Source: Microvirga sp052114605 (GTDB taxonomy: Bacteria > Pseudomonadota > Alphaproteobacteria > Rhizobiales > Beijerinckiaceae). From it: DNA of 64,000 nt. Location of the stretch: positions 248,001-312,000 of the forward strand of contig NZ_JBFRFB010000001.1 of assembly GCF_052114605.1 (NCBI RefSeq). Reading direction: 5' to 3'. This document shows positions 25,581-34,013 of this stretch, in pieces (within the stretch, counting starts at the first letter, position 1; every line of letters begins with the position of its first letter). The translations under genes were made by a program, and so were the position numbers. Below the pieces are notes generated by a model. That model was not told where the DNA came from and made no database searches. It saw nothing but the letters and a program-made list of their open reading frames with translations.

Positions 25581-26540
25581 CTAGGCGAGCTTGGCGAGAC
25601 GGGCTGACTTGAGCTTGGTGAAGTCCTCGCCAGCGTGATGCGAGGAACGCGTCAGCGGGGTCGAGGAGACCAGAAGAAACCCCTTGGCATAGGCGGTGGT
25701 TTCAAAGGCCTTGAACTCGTCCGGCGTGACGAAGCGGATCACCGGATGGTGCTTCTTGGTAGGCTGGAGGTACTGGCCGATGGTCATGAAGTCCACATCC
25801 GCCGAGCGCAGGTCGTCCATGAGCTGAAGGACCTCGTTCCGCTCCTCGCCCAGACCGACCATGATGCCGGACTTGGTGAAGATGGTCGGGTCGAGCTCCT
25901 TCACCTGCTGGAGCAGGCGGATGGAGTGGAAATAGCGCGCGCCGGGGCGAACCTTGAGATATCGGCCCGGCACCGTCTCCAGATTGTGGTTGAATACGTC
26001 GGGCTTGGCCGCGACCACCACTTCGAGCGCGCCGGGCTTGCGAAGGAAGTCGGGCGTCAGGATCTCGATGGTGGTCTTCGGCGAGCGGGCGCGAATGGCA
26101 TGGATCACATCCGCGAAATGCTGTGCGCCGCCGTCGGCCAGGTCGTCGCGGTCCACGGAGGTGATGACCACGTGCTCAAGGCCAAGCTTCTCGACTGCTT
26201 TCGCCACGCTCTCGGGCTCGCTCTGATCGAGGGCCTGGGGCATGCCCGTCTTCACGTTGCAGAAGGCGCAGGCGCGGGTGCAGGTGTCGCCCATGATCAT
26301 GAAGGTGGCGTGCTTTTTCTCCCAGCACTCACCGATATTGGGGCAGCCCGCCTCCTCGCAGACGGTCACGAGCTTGTTTTCGCGCACGATTCGGTTGGTC
26401 TCGGCCCATTTGGGCGAGCCCGGCGCCTTCACACGGATCCAGTCCGGTTTGCGCTGCTGAACAGGCTGGTCCGGCCGGTGCGCCTTTTCCGGATGGCGGG
26501 GGCGGTTATCCTTGTTCAGAAGGTCGAGAACGACAGCCAT
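25581..26540 (-). CDS. lipA: Lipoyl synthase
   Basis: A radical-SAM enzyme that inserts two sulfurs into octanoyl groups on lipoyl domains, and so matures the pyruvate dehydrogenase E2 encoded in this window. 319 residues. The auxiliary Fe-S cluster cysteines are in CEEAGCPNIGECW and the SAM cluster in CTRACAFCNV; a family-typical serine-containing end (SSTPLTRSSHHAG) is present. A TTG at 26567 also opens the frame, but the ATG at 26540 (MAVVLDLLNKD) is the better start. In relatives it directly follows lpdA; here about 10 kb of accessory DNA lies between. Confidence 0.95.
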   Translation of the reverse strand: MAVVLDLLNKDNRPRHPEKAHRPDQPVQQRKPDWIRVKAPGSPKWAETNRIVRENKLVTVCEEAGCPNIGECWEKKHATFMIMGDTCTRACAFCNVKTGMPQALDQSEPESVAKAVEKLGLEHVVITSVDRDDLADGGAQHFADVIHAIRARSPKTTIEILTPDFLRKPGALEVVVAAKPDVFNHNLETVPGRYLKVRPGARYFHSIRLLQQVKELDPTIFTKSGIMVGLGEERNEVLQLMDDLRSADVDFMTIGQYLQPTKKHHPVIRFVTPDEFKAFETTAYAKGFLLVSSTPLTRSSHHAGEDFTKLKSARLAKLA

Positions 26541-26726
26541 GAAGCAAACCCTTGGATCGGAGGCCAAGCCTCCCGGTGTTGGCCTGATTTAAGACTTTTG
26601 ACGCATCTTCGCAAATGCTGAAGTCGCAGAGCCGGGTTGCGGTGGATTCGGCCGGTCCGTGGCTATGACAATTCGAGAAGCGCCATGCCTCGACCAACCG
26701 GGGGCGCCGGCAGGATGTGGCGCGTG

Positions 26727-26981
26727 TTCCCTCCCCCTTGCGGGGAGGGATTGAGGGTGGGGGTCGCAAAGTCGGGGCGCACGCGCCTCATCCAATGAGC
26801 ACACCAGTCCTACCATGTCATGGCCGGCCTTGTGCCGGCCATCCCGATCCGAAAAGCGCTGCGCTCTTAACAATCGGGATCACCGGCACAAGGCCGGTGA
26901 TGACGTAGGAGTGGTTTGGTCAGAGCCTTCACCCGGTCGCACCACCCCCACCCCTAACCCCTCCCCGCAAGGGTGAGGGAA
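26727..26981. repeat. Nested palindromic element upstream of lipA
   Basis: Two inverted copies of a C/G-rich unit (about 26727-26764 and 26944-26981, each containing the CCCTCCCC/GGGGAGGG core with few mismatches) enclose an inner inverted repeat. The inner arms are 26817-26849 and 26872-26904; each arm is itself a hairpin (GGCCGGCCTTGTGCCGGCC on the left). The design looks like REP/BIME-type intergenic mosaics. No open frame is supported inside. The region 26541-26726 holds nothing else I recognise apart from the expected lipA promoter. Confidence 0.75.
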
Positions 26982-27071
26982 CAAGGGCGGAGCTTTATGA
27001 GCCTGCCCTCTCAGAATGACATTCCTCATGGCACGAACCATAGGCATGCCCATGACAGGTGCATCCGGCCC

Positions 27072-27341
27072 CTACCCTTGCCGCAGCATCGACCGCACGG
27101 TCTCACGTTGGGCAGCGCACCGTATCCGGTACTCTTGCATGTTGTCACGCAGCGCATCGGAGAAGAATTCCCGCCGCTCGAAGAAGCATGGCGGCCCGAA
27201 TCCGCCCTGGCACCTGCCCTCGGTGCGGCAGGCGCGCTTGCGGCATCCGGGCGCCACCTGCAGCACATCGGCGAGGCGCCGCAGCGTGTCGTCGCAGTCG
27301 GGTTGTCGGGAAAGAATGGTCGCAAGACGGCTCTTGGACAT
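27072..27341 (-). CDS. Small cysteine-rich protein of unknown function
   Basis: 89 residues, basic. The core CRKRACRTEGRCQGG followed by GPPCFFE places four to five cysteines in a compact block, a pattern I have seen in small uncharacterised proteins of rhizobia. The N-terminus (MSKSRLATILSRQPDC) and the tail carry no signal peptide. The ATG at 27341 is preceded by a GAAGGTG ribosome-binding sequence at good distance. Overlapping frames on both strands are open too because of high GC, so coding is probable rather than certain. It lies alone in the accessory block. Confidence 0.5.
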   Translation of the reverse strand: MSKSRLATILSRQPDCDDTLRRLADVLQVAPGCRKRACRTEGRCQGGFGPPCFFERREFFSDALRDNMQEYRIRCAAQRETVRSMLRQG

Positions 27342-27818
27342 GGGACACCTTCGGCAATCATCGATGGATTGAAATGGCTTGGTCGGACTATGAGATAGGA
27401 AAACGGCGTGCGCCTGCGGGCTCCGGGCCGAAAAGGCCGGGAGCTTGAAAGGCAGTCGAGGGTGGCGCGATGTGCAGCCCGGCTCGATGCTGTGTAGTGT
27501 TTGAAGAGCCGGATGGCACTTCGCGCACGGCTTTTTTAGGCGGACAGGCGCGGCTGGCTCACGAACTGCCGGAAGCGGACACCGTCTCTATTACGGGCGG
27601 CTTCCGACCAGAACTGAACCCGGCCTCTCGCCTGGGCCTCCCGTCACATGAGCTTGCGTCAGCCCACGCACGAGACCGCGCCCGACCCCACAATCACGAC
27701 GCCTCGCGAGCGCGCCCCTCGGTGGATCGGGCTAAGCCATAGATAGCTAAGGTTGGGATTATTGTCAAGAACAAAGACAGAACGTATTTAGGCGTAAATT
27801 TAGGCGCTTGATGACAGA
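27342..27818. other. Intergenic region at the border of the AT-rich methylase module
   Basis: I see no supported gene; a 90-codon frame at 27470-27742 has no family features. Composition changes sharply near 27740: GC-rich to the left, AT-rich to the right, where the methylase gene's 3' end begins. No tRNA, integrase or obvious attachment repeat was found at this border. Confidence 0.4.
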
Positions 27819-28697
27819 TCAAGTTCGTGAAGCTAACTGCCTTTCTTTGAAGCTGCTGAAAATGGCACAAGGTCGGGCAAGGCCCGGCGCAAACACCATC
27901 ACTTCGGTGCCCTTGCCGTGGTTTCGAGCGCTGTAATTTATGTCGAACTGCTCCCTTTCAAAAGTCTGATATATAGAGTGAATTGGCTCGACATTATCGT
28001 AAGAAACGATCCATTTGTGACGATCTATCTCGGCGATAATCTCAGCCAATTTTACATGGTCTTCATGTTTATAATGATTTTGATAAAGGTAAGCGCCTTT
28101 AACATAATAAGGTGGATCGATATAAATTAGGCAGTCACCATCAATGTTATGAACATAACCTGAGAGAAAATCAGCGGCATCAAGATTGCAAACTGAAATT
28201 CTAGATCGGTAAAAGCCAATCCTCTTTACCCGGCTGATCAACTCGCTCTTATTAAACCTACAATCGATCTTCCAATCACCCTTCTGACTAAGCCCGCCGA
28301 TTAGCCCGCCATTGAGAATTCCTGAACGGTTTGTGCGATTTAGGAAGAATGTTGAGAAACCTACTTCGATTAGATCGTGTGAGGCCGGTTGCCGTTTAAT
28401 TTCTCTTGCCTGAAGCCACGTTTCTACAGTGATAGGGGTACTGTCGATTTTGGCAACAAAGGCATCAGTTTCATGCACTACTGAGTACCAGAAAGCATAT
28501 ACGCAGTGATCAATGTCATTGATATGTATATGCCTGACGCGCTCAGAGAACAAAAGATCTAGCGCTACAGCCGCGCCTCCTGCAAACGGCTCGGCATAGT
28601 GCCCTCCTTGAAGGCGGTTAAGCTCTAAAATCTCAGTCAAATAAGGTGCAAGCTTACCTTTGCCGCCAGGATACCTGAGCGGAGAAAAATTCGTCAT
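27819..28697 (-). CDS. D12-class DNA adenine N6-methyltransferase (Dam-like)
   Basis: 292 residues. It transfers a methyl group from SAM to adenine in a DNA site that cannot be told from sequence. The N-terminal LRYPGGKGKLAPYL and SAM-binding motif I EPFAGGAAV (residues 36-44) are followed by catalytic motif IV DPPYY (194-198), in the order of the Dam/alpha group. INDID (59-63) fits motif II. It is AT-rich relative to the core (28201-28260 is 43% G+C). It lies 43 bases downstream of a ParB-like gene on the same strand, most likely in one transcript. It could be an orphan methylase or the modification half of an undescribed restriction-like pair. Confidence 0.88.
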   Translation of the reverse strand: MTNFSPLRYPGGKGKLAPYLTEILELNRLQGGHYAEPFAGGAAVALDLLFSERVRHIHINDIDHCVYAFWYSVVHETDAFVAKIDSTPITVETWLQAREIKRQPASHDLIEVGFSTFFLNRTNRSGILNGGLIGGLSQKGDWKIDCRFNKSELISRVKRIGFYRSRISVCNLDAADFLSGYVHNIDGDCLIYIDPPYYVKGAYLYQNHYKHEDHVKLAEIIAEIDRHKWIVSYDNVEPIHSIYQTFEREQFDINYSARNHGKGTEVMVFAPGLARPCAIFSSFKERQLASRT

Positions 28698-28740
28698 AAC
28701 TGCCCCCTCTTTGTCTCACTCAAAAATAGTGGGACCAGAA

Positions 28741-30174
28741 CTATTTGCGTTGACTTTCGAGTACCTCGAACAATTCGATAAAATAAGGGTGAAATCTGCT
28801 CCACATCGTTAATATTTCGCTTGGAGCAGGCATTGCCGTGTGATCGTGAATAGCTCGGTTAAGCTCATCGAGGCTATGCAATCTATCTTGATTACCATTT
28901 GCAACATCTCTCGCTGCTGCAAGCTTCGGCTTTTTCCCGTCAGGATCGATCTGCTTTAAAACAGCATCTACTTTTGACTTAAGTTTTATTCCGTAGTCGT
29001 GCCATGTCGAGCCGGGACTCTTATTCAGAGTTGGCACGTTCATTTCCTCAAGAAATACAGTTGTAGCCTTCTCTAAGAAAATCCTAATTATCGCAGCGCT
29101 CACGAAAGGATTTTTCTCTACGGAGAGTTTTTTAAGCTCGCCGTAAAATCGATTAAGACTTGAATTGGAGATCTTCAATCCAGGCTCAGCTAAATACTTC
29201 CGATCTCGAACGGGCTTGGACCGAGATTGAAATAACCCGCTTTCTGAACTGCTGCTTGAGGAAGCAGACCCACCAGCATTAACACCGGAATCATCAAACG
29301 ACTTTGGGGGCCGAGTGGCGGTTTCATTAGATGACTTATCAATCCCCCTAATTTGTCCGGCCACCTCCTCCGGAGGCTTCTTTCTGACGCTATGCCAACT
29401 AAATCGTTCGATAAATGCTTGCTGCTGCGTGGCTGTGCTAACTTGAGGCTCTGTAAATTTGGGGTCAGCCATAGCCTCAAGAAGCATATTGACTAACTTT
29501 ACTGCCGCGCTCTTATCGCCATTCTCAGGCGTTAATGTTCCGTCCTTGCCGAAAACAAGACCAAGTATCGTGACAATATGAGGGGATACAAGCACGCGCT
29601 CGATCGTGGTTGTCTTTGATGAAATACGATTCAAGATAGGATCCGAATCGACACCGTGCTCATCCAAGAACGAAAGCGCGGCAAGCCAGCGCGTAAAGCG
29701 GCCATCGGCTGCATTACTCCGTGCAGTCGCGACAGCGTCCCACCCAATAACGCCCTTGCCACCCATACCTATGTAATGCTTGCGCTTGATCCACTCTGCG
29801 GCTGCAATACGATCTAGAACCACGCACTCTACAGTGCTGATATTCAAGGCTAGGAACTTAGGATGGAGACGCCTGAAGAGTGTATAACTGGGAGATTCTT
29901 TAGCCAAGTCCGGAGTCATGAGCGCCTTGAGCGCTGTGACGCGTCGATTACCTTCTAATGCAATAAACTGCCCAGGCGTTGCTGGGTCCACAGCGACGAT
30001 GAGCAATGAAGATGGATCTAATCCACCCTGTTCCACGATATCCTGAGCCAATTCGGAGACTTTATGCTTCTTCTCATCCATAAGCAGAAGCTGGATCGCA
30101 TCTCTCTCCGTTTTAACCTTCTTGTGTCTGAAGTTCTCTATATCCAGAGAAAGCGAAGCGATATCAATTCTCAT
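28741..30174 (-). CDS. ParB/Srx-like domain protein with possible HEPN-like C-terminus
   Basis: 477 residues. The N-terminal about 150 residues look like a ParB/sulfiredoxin-like nuclease domain: ELAQDIVEQGGLDPSSLLIV and the hallmark FIALEGNRRVTALKAL (EGNRR at 74-78). The middle contains a low-complexity Ser-rich linker (GGSASSSSSSESG). The C-terminal about 130 residues are helical; RAIHDH at 440-445 has the R-x4-H spacing of HEPN ribonuclease motifs, though the match is short and may be chance. It is not a chromosome-partition ParB: there is no parA and no HTH that I can see. It is AT-rich and precedes the DNA adenine methylase gene. Function is unknown; a role in DNA modification or phage defence is inferred from the pairing. 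Confidence 0.75.
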   Translation of the reverse strand: MRIDIASLSLDIENFRHKKVKTERDAIQLLLMDEKKHKVSELAQDIVEQGGLDPSSLLIVAVDPATPGQFIALEGNRRVTALKALMTPDLAKESPSYTLFRRLHPKFLALNISTVECVVLDRIAAAEWIKRKHYIGMGGKGVIGWDAVATARSNAADGRFTRWLAALSFLDEHGVDSDPILNRISSKTTTIERVLVSPHIVTILGLVFGKDGTLTPENGDKSAAVKLVNMLLEAMADPKFTEPQVSTATQQQAFIERFSWHSVRKKPPEEVAGQIRGIDKSSNETATRPPKSFDDSGVNAGGSASSSSSSESGLFQSRSKPVRDRKYLAEPGLKISNSSLNRFYGELKKLSVEKNPFVSAAIIRIFLEKATTVFLEEMNVPTLNKSPGSTWHDYGIKLKSKVDAVLKQIDPDGKKPKLAAARDVANGNQDRLHSLDELNRAIHDHTAMPAPSEILTMWSRFHPYFIELFEVLESQRK

Positions 30175-30485
30175 GACTTGTTTTCCGCACTATAGCCAAA
30201 ACTGCGCGCACAGGTTGTTATTTACACGCTCAATAGTTGCGAAATGGTATACCGTATTAATCACCAGATGTGTGCGGTGCGTTCTAATTCACCTTCTATA
30301 GTGGCTAGCATTTAGTGAGCATCTATAGAAATTTGGTCGCAAGCTTCGTATGCCGTTTTATAGATGGAAGTGTCTCAAAGCTGAGTATCGCTGTAGACTC
30401 TAACGAGAGCTGCGTTTATCCCTCCCCGGCATTTACTTACGTTTTCGCCTCGGCACCGGATAACCTCGCCGCGCGTTAACGCCAT
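30175..30485. other. Intergenic region between the ParB-like gene and corA
   Basis: A 311-base divergent promoter region, AT-rich up to about 30400 and then returning to core composition. It must hold promoters for both genes; I could not fix their positions. It contains the inverted repeat described separately. Confidence 0.4.
30294..30330. repeat. Inverted repeat upstream of the ParB-like gene
   Basis: TTCTATAG at 30294-30301 and CTATAGAA at 30323-30330 form perfect 8-bp arms around a 21-base centre, about 120 bases upstream of the ParB-like start. It could be an operator or a short RNA hairpin; there is no T-tract. Confidence 0.4.
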
Positions 30486-31499
30486 ATGGCCAAGTCTATC
30501 CAACTCGTCCCGTCCCAACCTGAACATCCCCATGGCGTTGTCGCGTCGGCCGTTTACACAGCCGGTCGCCGTTTGGCCGATATCTCTATCGAGGAGGCGG
30601 GAGATTGGTCGCGCAAGCCGGGGCATGTGGTGTGGATCGGGCTGCATGAGCCCGACATCGATCTTCTCGGCAAGGTACAGGCGGAGTTCAGCCTGAACGA
30701 TCTCGCCATCGAGGATGCGCTCAAGGCGCACCAGCGGCCAAAGCTCGAACAATACGGTGAGGCTCTATTCGTCGTCGCGCGCACGGCTCAGATGGTGGAC
30801 GGGCGTATTGCCTTCGGTGAGACGCATCTGTTCGTCGGGAGAGGCTATGTGGTCTCCGTGCGCCATGGGGCCTCGACAACCTATATCCCGGTGCGCGAGC
30901 GCTGCGAGGCCATTCCTCAGGCGTTCTCGGAGGGCGAGGATTTCATCCTCTATGCCATCCTCGACTTCATCGTCGACAATTACATGCCGGTGATCCAGAC
31001 CATCCAGGAGGAAGTGGAGGAGATCGAGGACGGCATCCTCGCGGGAACCTCTGAAGCCTTTCACGTGCGGCGGCTTTATGAGCTTCGGCGCGATCTGCTG
31101 CGGCTGCGCAATGCCGTCGTGCCCCTGGTCGAGGTCTGCCGGCGCCTGGAGCAGCCCGGCCTCCCCGGTATCGACACCGCCATGTCCCCGCTGTTCCGCG
31201 ACGTGTCCGATCACATCCGCAGGGTGCAGGAAGAGATCGAGTCCCTGCGCGAGGTGCTGGCCTTCGCCTTCGAGACGAGTTTGATGACGGGCCAAGCGCA
31301 GCAAACCGAGATCACCCGCAAGCTCGCGGCCTGGGCCGCCATCCTGGCCGTGCCGACGGCGGTGGCTGGCATATACGGTATGAATTTCGACGTCATCCCC
31401 GAGCTGCATTGGCGGTATGGATACGCCCTCGTGCTGGCGTTAATCGGGCTGGTCTGCGGCCTGCTCTACTCGCGCTTCCGCCGGAACGGATGGCTTTAA
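30486..31499 (+). CDS. corA: CorA-family magnesium/divalent cation transporter
   Basis: 337 residues. It has an N-terminal cytosolic domain of about 270 residues, then two C-terminal membrane helices with the selectivity signature YGMNF (IAGIYGMNFDVIPE) before the second helix (YALVLALIGLVCGLLYSRF). The protein forms a pentameric channel for Mg2+ or Co2+ in the inner membrane; Zn2+ export by the ZntB subgroup cannot be excluded. The start at 30486 fits the family. Its stop TAA shares the palindrome TTAA (31496-31499) with the stop of the convergent GFA gene. Confidence 0.92.
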   Translation: MAKSIQLVPSQPEHPHGVVASAVYTAGRRLADISIEEAGDWSRKPGHVVWIGLHEPDIDLLGKVQAEFSLNDLAIEDALKAHQRPKLEQYGEALFVVARTAQMVDGRIAFGETHLFVGRGYVVSVRHGASTTYIPVRERCEAIPQAFSEGEDFILYAILDFIVDNYMPVIQTIQEEVEEIEDGILAGTSEAFHVRRLYELRRDLLRLRNAVVPLVEVCRRLEQPGLPGIDTAMSPLFRDVSDHIRRVQEEIESLREVLAFAFETSLMTGQAQQTEITRKLAAWAAILAVPTAVAGIYGMNFDVIPELHWRYGYALVLALIGLVCGLLYSRFRRNGWL

Positions 31500-31951
31500 G
31501 CCGATTGCCGGGCGAACTCCTCCGTGAGTTCCGGGTAAAGCTCCATTGGCGGAAACTTTTCGAAGCTGTGCACGGCTGATGTCTTCGCCCATGGCAGCGC
31601 CTCGCTCGTACAGGTCTCGACGAAGGGAATGAAATCGTGCGCATCGTCGAAGAGCGTGGCACGAACATTGACTAAGGCATCGAGGCCCTTGGGCCGGGTG
31701 AAGGCCCAGCTCATGCAATGTGGGCAAAAGAAATGACGCGTGGCCCCATGCAGCCCGCCGATGACGGGTTCTCCTGCTGTCACCTCGAACGCCTCGCTGG
31801 GATAGAGCGCACTGAGAGAGAATGCACTCGCGGTCATCCGTTGGCAGCCGGTGCAATGGCAGGCCATGGTAATGATGGGTTTGGCGGTGACGCGAAAGCG
31901 CAATTGCCCGCATCGGCATCCGCCCTCGCGCATATGAGAACCGTCGACCAT
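31496..31951 (-). CDS. GFA-family (glutathione-dependent formaldehyde-activating-like) protein
   Basis: 151 residues of the Mss4-like zinc-binding fold. The expected Cys pairs are GGCRCGQLRF, ACHCTGCQR and FCPHCMSW. Family members bind zinc; most are not proven to act on S-hydroxymethylglutathione, so no reaction is claimed. The frame stays open to 32050, but the ATG at 31951 (MVDGSHMREGGCRCG) matches the family start. It converges on corA with a four-base overlap. Confidence 0.85.
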   Translation of the reverse strand: MVDGSHMREGGCRCGQLRFRVTAKPIITMACHCTGCQRMTASAFSLSALYPSEAFEVTAGEPVIGGLHGATRHFFCPHCMSWAFTRPKGLDALVNVRATLFDDAHDFIPFVETCTSEALPWAKTSAVHSFEKFPPMELYPELTEEFARQSA

Positions 31952-32028
31952 CTGAATCCTCCTTCGAGATTCCGCTTTCCGGCACGGAGGATGATGGTGG
32001 AAGGGTGCTCGTGCAAGGGAAATGACAA

Positions 32029-32051
32029 TGGCCGGGCAGAACCCGGCCATG
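32029..32051. repeat. ATGGCCGGG hairpin between GFA and catalase genes
   Basis: ATGGCCGGG and CCCGGCCAT form a perfect 9-bp stem with a five-base loop. The same stem recurs after pyrG and, in extended form, upstream of lipA. On the minus strand it lies 45 bases past the catalase stop and may help end its transcript, but the T-tract is weak. Confidence 0.55.
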
Positions 32052-32096
32052 ACATCATGTTTGCAATAGACTGCCCTCGCCTTTCGGCGCTTGCGT

Positions 32097-33809
32097 TTAT
32101 TCCGCCGCTTGTTTCGCCGGCTCCGTCGGCACGTTGCGCATGCCGCCCAGAACTTCTTCCGCCGAAGCCTTGTAGTTCTTCACGGAACTGGTCCACTGAC
32201 CCCAGACCTTTGGGTCTATGACGTCACCATTGTTGCCGAGACTTTTTAGCCGGCGCTGCTCATCCTCCGTCAGCACCTGCTTCGCCAACGGCGGGAGATT
32301 GCGCACGTTATCGGCCGTGATTCCGATCATCTCGCCAACACGCCGTCCGTAATCGTCGTGCACCATCAGGAGATGCCACACCATGCGCTCCTGCACATCG
32401 CGCTCGCATTGCCCAAGCAGCGTGCCCAGATTGAGCACGAGGTCGTCGCGCTCCCAATCCATCATGGTACAGTAGCGTCCACGCGCGTGAATGTAGTCGT
32501 TGCGACGCTCGATGACGCTGCGTGTCAGGCGGCCGTGAACTTCCGGCGGGTTGTTGGGCTCCTCGCGCGGGGATTCGTGCAGGCCGTTATGAAGCGACGG
32601 CTCGTAGTTCACGTGCGGGTTCTGCCCTTCCGCCAGATCGCGGCGATAGGACATCTGGCCGCCATTGAGATTCGTCGAAACCTTCGAGTTTTTCGCCTGG
32701 TTGACCGGCAGCTGCAGATAGTTGGTGCCGACGCGATGACGCTGCGTGTCGGAATAGGAGAACGTGCGGCCGACCAGCATCTTGTCGTCCGAGAAGTCCA
32801 AGCCGTCCACAAGCACGCCAGTGCCCATCGCGATCTGTTCGTTCTCGTTGAAATGATCGCCCACATTGCGGTTGAGCGTCATGACGCCCACATGGCGCAG
32901 CGGGAAATCCTTCTCCGGCCAGACCTTGGTGTCGTCGAGCGGGTCCCATTCGAGTTCGGGATGATCATGGTCTTCCATGATCTGCACATATATGTCCCAT
33001 TGCGGATGCTCGCCGCGCTCGATGGCTTCGAAGAGGTCCTTGGATGCGGAGCCGAGATCCTGCCCCTGCACTTTCCCAGCCTCTTCGGCCGTCAGGCTCG
33101 CAAGGCCGCAGCGGGGGTGGAAGTGGTATTTCACGAGAACAGTATCGCCTTGCGCGTTCACCATCTTGTAGGTGTTCACGCCGAAGCCTTCCATATGCCG
33201 ATAGCTCGCCGGAATGCCGCGCGGGCTGAACAAATGCGTCAGCATGTGCATGGATTCCGGGGTCTGGCTCATGAAGTCGAAGATGCGGTTCGGCTCCTGG
33301 CGGAAGGTGACTGGATCGGGTTTGAGCGAGTGGATCACATCCGGGAACTTGATGGCATCGCGAATGAAGAACACCGCGAGGTTATTGCCGACGAGATCCC
33401 AGTTTCCGTCTTCCGTGTAAAATTTTACGGCGAACCCGCGCGGATCGCGGGCGACTTCGGAGGAATCGCGCCCCCCGATCACCGTGGAGAAGCGGATCGC
33501 CAGCGGCGTCTTCTTACCGGCCTGCTGAAACAGCTTGGCACGGGTGTATTTCGAGGCGGGCTCATCGCCGATCTTCCCCGTCGCCTCGAACTCACCGTAA
33601 CACACGAAGCCGCGGGCATGGACGACGCGCTCAGGAATACGCTCGCGGTCGAAATGGGTGATCTTTTCCAGGAACTGGTAGTTCTCAAGCGTGGCAGGAC
33701 CACGCGCTCCGACAGTTCGCTGAGACTGATTGTTGGTGATCTGATGACCCTGACGGTTCGTGAGAACCCGATCCGGAGTTCCCGGAGGTTGCTTTGGCGT
33801 CTTGTCCAT
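32097..33809 (-). CDS. Monofunctional heme catalase
   Basis: 570 residues; it decomposes hydrogen peroxide in the cytosol. The distal heme His is in ERVVHARGFVCYGEF, the Asn in DLVGNNLAVFF, and the heme-ligand Tyr in HRVGTNYLQLP. RFSTVIGGRDSSEVARDPRGFAVKF-type sequence is the catalase core. A C-terminal extension of about 80 residues goes past the small-subunit core, but the flavodoxin-like domain of large (KatE) catalases is absent. The frame opens at 33854; I chose the ATG at 33809 (MDKTPKQPPG), which is preceded by AAGGGA. It stands alone in the accessory block, 300 bases from the RTX gene. Confidence 0.93.
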   Translation of the reverse strand: MDKTPKQPPGTPDRVLTNRQGHQITNNQSQRTVGARGPATLENYQFLEKITHFDRERIPERVVHARGFVCYGEFEATGKIGDEPASKYTRAKLFQQAGKKTPLAIRFSTVIGGRDSSEVARDPRGFAVKFYTEDGNWDLVGNNLAVFFIRDAIKFPDVIHSLKPDPVTFRQEPNRIFDFMSQTPESMHMLTHLFSPRGIPASYRHMEGFGVNTYKMVNAQGDTVLVKYHFHPRCGLASLTAEEAGKVQGQDLGSASKDLFEAIERGEHPQWDIYVQIMEDHDHPELEWDPLDDTKVWPEKDFPLRHVGVMTLNRNVGDHFNENEQIAMGTGVLVDGLDFSDDKMLVGRTFSYSDTQRHRVGTNYLQLPVNQAKNSKVSTNLNGGQMSYRRDLAEGQNPHVNYEPSLHNGLHESPREEPNNPPEVHGRLTRSVIERRNDYIHARGRYCTMMDWERDDLVLNLGTLLGQCERDVQERMVWHLLMVHDDYGRRVGEMIGITADNVRNLPPLAKQVLTEDEQRRLKSLGNNGDVIDPKVWGQWTSSVKNYKASAEEVLGGMRNVPTEPAKQAAE

Positions 33810-34013
33810 GGATGCGTTTCCCTTAGAGCGGCCGTTGGTGGCTTGTATGCTCAAAGCGAAACAATCAGATTAGGTGCTGGTTCCAGGAAGCCGCGACTGA
33901 CCGGCCGCAACAGCCGGATTTGTCACGATATCCAATTGCACAAATATCGGAAGCTCAGGTCCGTGGACCTATGCTTGTTTAAAGGGATAGCGACACCTTC
34001 AGGCGCCTCGCCC

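Noticed and set aside
26973..27398. 141-codon plus-strand frame over the small Cys-rich gene
   Set aside because: The minus-strand 89-residue frame has a better start, a ribosome-binding sequence and a plausible Cys pattern; only one can be coding.
27470..27742. 90-codon frame before the methylase gene
   Set aside because: No homology that I recognise and low-complexity end; treated as intergenic.
28741..30174. Chromosome or plasmid partition ParB
   Set aside because: No parA, no parS-like sites, no replication gene, and the domain layout after the ParB-like part does not fit partition proteins.
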